In this document: piece by piece, positions 53,201 to 62,200 of the stretch | Layout of the letters: each line of letters opens with the position of its first letter | Position numbering within the stretch: the first letter of the stretch is position 1 | From: Setophaga petechia | Lineage: Eukaryota > Chordata > Aves > Passeriformes > Parulidae | DNA: 64,000 nt | Direction: 5' to 3' | NCBI GenBank assembly: GCA_024362935.1 | Contig: JANCRA010000016.1 | Span: 19,203,165 to 19,267,164 of the forward strand | The notes under the pieces: model-generated | Databases searched by the model: none | What the model was told of the DNA's origin: nothing | Seen by the model: the letters and a program-made list of their open reading frames with translations, nothing else | Made by a program: the position numbers and the translations under genes

Positions 53201-56200
53201 CCCTGACACCTCCCAAGCTATTTTTGCCCTGACAAAGATTTAGTATCACTGCACCAATCAGAAAACTGTCAGGAGCACAGATTTAAGTGTGATGAGACAT
53301 TTTTCAAGGCAAAAAATACAATGCAAGAGCAAAAAACTGCCACAGATTTTGAAAAAAGTGGGACAAGTCCACTGGCAAAGGAAAAATGTCACATCTCAGA
53401 AGGACAGAGATGAGGAGTGACCTCCTGAATACAATCTGCAGGACAGAAGTAAACACATCAAAAGCATATTAGTGGCCTGGTCAAGACATAAATACTGGCT
53501 TTTAATTCAGAGGCACTTGATGTCTTGGCAGCTGTCAGGATTAAGGTCACTCTCATGATAGGGAACAGAAAAAAAATTATTTTTGCCCTTTGTTACATTC
53601 CTTTACTGCCATTTTTGGTAACATTTACTCCAGTTCAACATGGTGAACACAATAACTGCATTTCAATTAAAATGAATGATAACATATTTCCTGCAATGAC
53701 TTCTTTTGCACAGCTTCATTTGGTCTGACATGTTTCTAGCATGCAGTGTTACAGCCTGAAGGAACCACTCCAATAAACATGTCAGTTCAAGAAACAACAG
53801 TGTGAAAAGACATAAATACCAAGAGGAGAATCCCAGTGTGAGTTGACACACTGAAGAGGGCAGAGAAGGAAGCTTTATTAAAGTGAACATATCAATATCA
53901 ACTTCAAAGGAGTTGAAGGACAAACTAGGTATTAAGAATAAAGAACATTGACATTTATGTCATTTGACTTCTAGTAACAGACCAGCTTCAGAAATAAATT
54001 TATTAAGAATCTTTAGAAACTAATCCTGGTTTCCACATGGCAAGGCACCACAAAAACTCTATCAGTCTGGCATATCAGCACAGGAAGTAAGAGTAATATG
54101 TGGGTGGCAGTAAAAAATAACTGCTTTCACCCCTACTACTCCCTGGTGATTTTGGGATCTTTGGAGAAGTGATTCACTTTTGTCTGTGTATGAGGACATT
54201 TCTGCCCTCCCTGGCAGTGGATTGTGCTGTGCTTGAGCAGCAGGGTGCCCACCCTGTCTGTGCCTCACCTCCACAGAGATGTCATCCCTGGTGGCCAGGC
54301 TCTGGCTCACAGCAGCAAGGGAGGCCTGCTCAATGTCCCTGATGCACCTGTTGATGCCATCGATGGAGAAATCACACTCACGCTGCCCTGGGGCCTTGTC
54401 CCTGCAAGACAAACACTCAGCTCAGCATGGTGGCAAGGAGCAGGGCCTTTCTGAATGCACACAGGACCTCTTGAAAAAAAAACCAAAAAAAAAACCCCAA
54501 AAAACCTATTTTCTGCATGTTGCTACAGGATCTACATGGAGGTAATATCAGCAAGTGTTCATTTTCCACAGCATTCCTTATTACATTTACCTCAGAGTGA
54601 ATTGGGGGTGGAATCAGAGAAGGAGAACAGAACACAAACACAGAACAGCCCTGTGCTGCAGGGAGCTGCAGTCATCAATTATGATTAAACACCCAGTGTA
54701 ATTGGGGAGATATTGTGCATCACAGAGTCATTTCCATCAGAGAAAAACAGCACAGTGCTAATGGCCATATGGCATTTTTCTTTATGGACAGTTGCTCAAT
54801 TGCTACAAAAGACATACCTGATAGAGGTGATAAGACTCTTGATAGAATCTGAGACTGTATGGGAATGCCCTGCCAGTACAGACCATGTGGGAGGGTCTTT
54901 GGGATTGATGGCCAGAGAACGGGCAGTTTTGATCAACAAAGATGAGCTCTCCAACATTGTCCTGGCAGAAACCAGAATTGGCTCCTGTGCTTGTGATCCC
55001 TGTGGTCAGGAAGGTATAAGAACAGAAAGAACATCTGAATTATTGTTGGAGTTCATCCACACTTTCTGCTCCTAAAAGTCTATTTAATTAACAGCATTAA
55101 AATGGAATTATAATCCCCTCCATTGTACTATTATATTCACAGATAATCAACACAGAAATAGAACAAAGATAATTAGTCCAAAAGCTTTCTCTGAAACATA
55201 CTTAAGAAAAATGTCTCAAGAAATGCATTTTCCAGCTGGGAAGCAATGACTTGTCTAGTTGCAGACTACAGAAATACTATTGGAAATACATTTTGTCACA
55301 AAAGTTCTTGTCATCAACAGATGTGCCCTCTCCCCAGTCAGACTAACTCCAAGTGATGACTGATGACTCTTGACTGGGTTTTCATCTGTGTATCTATTTT
55401 ATTTTATAATCTGATAAACCCAGGTACCACAGACCTGCAGGACACATTTAGGTTTCAGTTAAGCCCCACAGCTGTAGGACTGCAACAGCTACTGCACCAT
55501 CTGGCACTGCCATCTGCATCAGAGCCTGACAAAAGCAGGAAGCAGCCCCTGGAGGGCCAGTAACAAAACATGACCTCTACTCTAAAGCTTTTACAGAGCT
55601 TGAGGGGTTTGCTTTTTTATCTCTTTTCCCTGTGAAAAAACCTCAAACCCAACAAATCCCTTATTAGTCTCTTCACATTCTACTCTGCTGCAGTTACACA
55701 GTTTGAGGACTTGTGGGCAAAAAGGAAAAAACCCAGCAACAGCCCTTTGATTCTTGTCAGAACTAACTAGGTCCCATTGGTTAAAACTGCTTTTGAGGGA
55801 AAACAAAGGATATTTACAATTGTCTTGCATGGAAGGATCCAGGTACTAAAACATGCAACAGCTAACAGCAGACTTCAGCACTTACTGTAGCCAAACTGTG
55901 CATCCTGCTGGCAGCAAAGTCAAGGTCAGAGGTTAAACACAAGGCAGCAGAATGCCCTGTGAGCACCCAGCAACCCAAGGAAATACTTTGGGCTCTTTCA
56001 CTCATTCTCTCCCAACATGTGATTAGTTCAACATTTTCAGCTTTTGGAGGATGGAAATGCAGTATCCTGCCTTACCTCAGTGCTGATCTGTGCTGGGATG
56101 CTGACAAATTCTGGGTTTGAAGCAAATGCTGTCAGATTTTCCACAGCCTCTATTAAAGGGGCAGTGGCAGTTCTGCACTTGTTGCGGTTCTCCTCTGAGA

Positions 56201-59200
56201 AATCTCCATCCAGAGCCTGGAAATGAAATCAGGACTGAGCTCTGGCTGAACAGGTTTCTTTAGCAAAATGGAAGGGAGATGGCTTAAGTCTTCCTAGTTT
56301 TAAACCACTGCATGTTGAGGACATTTGAAAGCTCCTTCATAAACAAAATTGATGCAATGAATGTGATTTTTTATGGGTTTCCTTCCTCAGCTGGTTACTG
56401 ACCCTACACTTTGAACTGCTGCAGGTTTTCTGTCACTGCACTCTGATCAATCTCTCAGGCCTCTCTCTGATGAGACTCAAGTCTCTCAAGTGTCCCAGGA
56501 CCTCACACTCCAAAGGGTGGAAGGGTTAACTCCCACCTTTTTGTGGTTTGTGAAGATGATTGTTTTCTATGGACTGATTTTGAAAATTCTTAGTTATTTC
56601 TGTTTTAAGCAAACCAGTTATATATTGCTCTCATTTTCATCCAAGTCAACTGATTTGTCTCACAGTCAAAATAAACATTTCAGCTAATGAAATCAAATTA
56701 GATCAGTTAATGGCTTCCAGAAGGGTTCAGAATTGTGAATTCTCCACAGCTTCACAAGTATTACATCTGCTTGCATGAAAAAAACCTACCCCCTACCAAA
56801 TTGCTGGAAGGAATCTGGAAAATAAAAGGTTACTATTAACCAGAGACTACTAGCAACATAAATGGCTTCTGTTTGGTTCCCACTATTATTTATTTCTTTT
56901 TTTTTCCTCTATTGATAAGGTAAAGCTGTCAGAAAAAAGCTGTCCAAAACCTCCATATACTGGAGAACTTAACACCATAAAAAACCTTCACATTCAGTTG
57001 CTTGCAGATTATTCTTATGGTGCAAGCCCATTAAATACATCAATCCCATCACACTGGATGGGCCAGCTGCCTCTCCTAATATTAAAACTGCCCAATTTTT
57101 TTCAACTTGAATTCAGCACTTATGCTATTGAACATGTTTTCCAATTCAGATCTTCACAAATTTAATTAGTGATTTTTCAAAGCATGCATGCCCAAGAATA
57201 TAAAAAGATATTTATAACTGTTCTGATTTTGCCTCAACAGGGGGGAAAAAAACCAACAAGAAAACCCTCTAAATCACAAAGGAAGAAGAAAGCACAACTG
57301 AGCAGCATTTGTACCTTGATAGTTTTAACCAGGTTAGCAGTGCTGTTTGCAACCTCCTTGGCAGATTGCACAAAGTGTCTCTTGGCAACAGGATTTGCTG
57401 TTTTTGATGAAGCAATGCGACAGGCATTGCACAGAGCAGACGTGTGCTTGGCCACGATGGTGGCAGCTGATAAGACCTGTAAAAACCAGCACAGGACAGG
57501 CACAATGTTTAGGGCCTGTAAAAACCAGCACAGGACAGGCACAATGTCTTAAACCAGAATGTTTAGGACCTGTAAAAACCAGCACAGAACAGGCACAATG
57601 TCTTAAACCAGAATGTTTAGGGCCTGTAAAAACCAGCACAGAACAGGCACAATGTTTAGGACCTGTAAAAGCCAGCATAGAGCAGGTACAATGTCTTAAA
57701 CCAGAATGTTTAGGAGCTGTAAAAAACAGCACAGAACAGGTACAATGTTTAGGATCTGTAAAAACCAGCACAGAACAGGCACAATGTTTAGGACTTGTAA
57801 AAACCAGCATAGAACAGGTATAATGTTTAGGATCTGCAAAAGCCAGCATAGAGCAGGTACAATGTCTTAAATCACAATGTTTAGGAGCTGTAAAAGCCAG
57901 CACAGAACAGGCACAATGTCTTAAATCACAATGTTTAGGAGCTGTAAAAGCCAGCACAGAACAGGCACAATGTCTTAAATCACAATGTTTAGGATCTGTA
58001 AAAGCCAGCACAGGACAGGCACAATGTCTTAAACCAGAATGTTTAGGGCCTGTAAAAACCAGCACAGAACAGGCACAATGTCTTAAACCAGAATGTTTAG
58101 GACCTGTAAAAACCAGCACAGAACAGGCACAATGTTTAGGACCTGTAAAAGCCAGCATAGAGCAGGTACAATGTCTTAAACCAGAATGTTTAGGAGCTGT
58201 AAAAAACAGCACAGAACAGGTACAATGTTTAGGACCTGTAAAAACCAGCACAGAACAGGCACAATGTTTAGGACTTGTAAAAACCAGCATAGAACAGGTA
58301 CAATGTTTAGGACCTGTAAAAACCAGCACAGAACAGGCACAATGTTTAGGACTTGTAAAAACCAGCATAGAACAGGTACAATGTTTAGGAGCTGTAAAAG
58401 CCAGCACAGAGCAGACACAATGTCTTAAACCAGAATGTTTAGGATCTGTAAAAGCCAGCCCAGGACAGGCACAATGAGGTTACTGTGGGACAGAACCCCA
58501 CTGCAGCTCTGCAACGTCAGCGTCCAAAGCCAGGCAACAGAGTCCAACCAAAACTCCTTGGAATAGACAGGAACAAAGCAAAATCCTGTGTCCCAACAGG
58601 GATGGTCCCTCTGCCTCACCTGGGAGGGGCTGCTGGCTGGGTCCACCAGGTTCTGACAGGCCATCTGGATCGCTTGGTTGGCACGGGCAAACTGGATTGG
58701 GTCAACCAGGCCCTGCTGGCCAGCCTGGCTGTTGGGGTCTGAGATACCCACCAGGTAAGCAGCCTACCAATGGGGAAAAGAAGAAAACAATCCTAATAAA
58801 TCATGTTAATTGTGTCTAGGATCTCTGGTAAGGTGGCCATATGTGGTCAGAGATTATTCAGAAATCATACTGTGAAATACAATTACCATTTGGTTTTAGC
58901 AATACAACACCAGAATCCACTGAAACCAAGAAAATATACCCTTACACTTGAGAAATTTAATTAGTTGAAACAAAACTAATAGTCCACTGTTGAGACAACT
59001 GCTATCCCTGATAGCATTGCTTGTCACTTGCACAGCCAATAGAGCTTTAAAGATTACAAGTACTGGCAGATTATTTACTGTAATAACCATGGTTGGAGGC
59101 AGTGGAGGTTTTTGTCAAGACTATAAAAGCAATCCAGCAGTGGCACTTCTGCTGAGTGCAGATCCCTCCAGGCCTGCAGCTGCTGGCCTCACTGCAGCCC

Positions 59201-62200
59201 AAAGTGGCTGATGCCAACCTTACCTCCTCTCTGTTATAAGTTTCATGCCTCTCAGCAACCACAACTTAACTCAACTGTCACAATGACACATGAAGATTCC
59301 TCATCTCTATTAAAGGTACAATTATCTGTCACCTTAATATGCCAGTAAGGCAACTCAGAGTTAGATGTGAAGGAGATTTAGTCCTTACCAAGGCATTATA
59401 CATCTGGGGAAATCAAGAAGAGGTTTTCAGATGCAGAGCTCCATCCCCACAGCCAAATCCTTCACCAAGGTGACTGTATCAGCTCTTTATAGTTCACTAT
59501 ATCATTATCAGATCAGTGAAACCACAGAGATCAGACCCTAATTTAGAATTTTGGTTATTTCAGAAGTATCTGAACAGCTGAAACAGGTTTTTTCTTAGTT
59601 CCAATGTCTGAAATTTGTAGTGCTCCTTAAGAACATCTACCAACTAGAACTTGAGTCATTACTTTTAACTGTGGCTTTTTGTGCATTTCTCTATGATATA
59701 ACAGTTCTGAGCTTGAGCTAGAAACATGAATTCCATATGCTGCAGCTTTGTTTTATCCTCAGCAAAGCTTCCTTCTAGATGGCATTTCCCTGCCTTAGAA
59801 AACACTCATGTTACTGCACTCTGCTCCTCCTGCACTTTGTGCAGTTTCTGTGATCTACACAGAATGCCCTGTGTGTGTAACACAGAGTCATCACTTGCTT
59901 GACCACAGGGAAGGGAATTTCAGATTACAGACCCAGAACATGAGCTTGCTAAAACATAAGAACTTCATTGCTTTACAGCCTTCAGTCTCTTACCTGAGCT
60001 GCTGCCTCTGTGAGGCCACAAAGAGCCTTGGATGCAACTCCAACACATTCTCCAAAGACCAGAAGATCCCCAGTTTTTGCATTCTGGGAAATGCCTGCCA
60101 TTGATTCTCCAAGAACCTCAGAAATTAAAAAAACAAAGTTATCTTCCAAATATGCATCTCTTCCACTTGGAGGCAAGCAATTGCTGGCCTGAAACCAATT
60201 CTGGCCCACAAAAATGTTGGCACCCCTGGACTTGGCTTCAGAATTTTTAGACTTCTCTAAAGTGGGCACATTGCTGTGTGGTGTGAGGGATCAGGCATGC
60301 TCACCAGCACTGGACTGACAGGGAACAGAAGCTCTGCTGCAGCTCAAATCACTGAGAGGGCACAGAATTACCCCTCATTCATTTGGCTGCCATCCATTAA
60401 TGAAAACAGCTAACCTGGCACAAGGTGCATTTCACAGACTGCAGAACAGTGCATGGCAGTCCTGCTGATGCTGTTGACACCTACAGGATCATCTGTGTAA
60501 CCAAACTCACTGAAGCTCAGAGGGAATGAAAGTGCACCTGGACTGCTGGAACCATCTTAGGGTCAGAATGCACATGAATTCCCACATTATGTCCCACTGA
60601 GTTCAGTTCACTTGGATTTAAAATTCAAAATGAGCTCTGACTGCAGGAGAGCATTAGATGCAAGATGACACACACATCCATTAGGTAACTTCATTTTCTT
60701 TTACAGAAGGAACATGAGACCATTGCAACAAATCAAATAATGACACAAAAGCCAGCTTCAAAGGAAGATGTACAGCAGAGTTTGATTAAAAGTAAGTGAA
60801 TTGGTTCCCCACAGGTTTTCTGATGTGGTGGGGTGTCTGGACTGCTCAGACATTTGGCAGAGCTGTTCTGCACACAACAATACAATGGGATTTCATTGTC
60901 AAGCCCTCCCATTCATGCTTTGGGCTGTTCTAACACTGTTGCAGTCAAAATACAGCACCCAAAGTATGACATGCTGTCTAGTGCATGTCAAGGAGAGGAA
61001 GGGAGAGAGGGAGAAACTTTCAGAGCATTGTGTACCTGTCACTTAATTAAAAATTTCTTACTGAGGCAATACACCTTCTAAGTGACCAAAACATGAAATT
61101 ACCTGTAACAGACCAATCCCAGGCAGAGTGTATCAAGGAGTGTAACAGACATTTCAGCTATAAACACTGACTGCACCTCTAACATTCAACATGCACGTGG
61201 AAACTTTGAAAACCCAAACACATTTTATAACTGACACAGAGGTGGGAAAAAGAAATTACCTTGGAGTTTTCCATGACACCTTCAATACAATCAAAATATG
61301 AGAGATCACTCACAGGTTCATTGGGGTTATCCAGCATTCCCTTCACTGTCTGAAATCATGAAAGCAGCTGATTATTGACAGTCTGAAACACTGAGCTGAG
61401 AACACCACAGGCCATTGTCAGGACCCAGCACATCCCTCTGGCTGTCCTGAGCAGCCCAGACCCTGCCAGGGGTCTCAGAGACCCTGGCACAGAGCCCAAA
61501 ATGCCCCTGTGGGTTTGATTATGGCCCATGGAGCAAATTACCAACCTTGTATGAAGATCAGTGAGCCACAACAGTTTAAGTGGAATATTAGTGAAGTTAT
61601 CACAGGGTGGAAAAGTAAATTTTAGGGTTTTTGGTATGGGGGCTCAGGAGGCAAGGTGGAGGGAACTGGGTGTGTCCAGCCTTTCTCCTTCTTCTTCTTG
61701 GCCTCCACCTTCTGCTGTGATGTTGGCACTCACAGATTGGTTTAGAGTAGAAGCTCACTGTCTAACACAGGTGATGGGCATTGGGGAGTAATTGTAAACA
61801 TTGTACAGGTAGTTTGTAGTATAAAGACATAACACTACCCCGGGGGCAGGCAGAGTGCCTGGACTGTCCTGCTGAGCTGACCTCAGCAGGGCAGGAGAAA
61901 ATTTTTTATAGATAAGGTAAAATAAACAACCTTGAGACTGAGAAATGAAGAGCTCTGACTCCTTCTTTAAGTGCCAGGCTGGGAAAAGAGACTCTGGAAC
62001 TTTTCTCGGGGTCACTGTGACAAACCAATGATCCTGACAGGCCATCATGGCTGTCCTGCCTACCCCAGTGTGGGCTGGCATGTTTGTCTGCAGCAAGCAG
62101 CCAAAGCTACACCCTCCCCAAGGTGTGCCCTGCAGGGAACCACTCCTGCCAGGAACTGAGCCCTGGAAGCTCCATGTTTGTGCACCACCAATCTCTTGGA

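Noticed and set aside
57334..58407. A 357-codon minus-strand open frame over the splice-site array
   Set aside because: It is a repeat by-product and enters the talin exon in the wrong frame.
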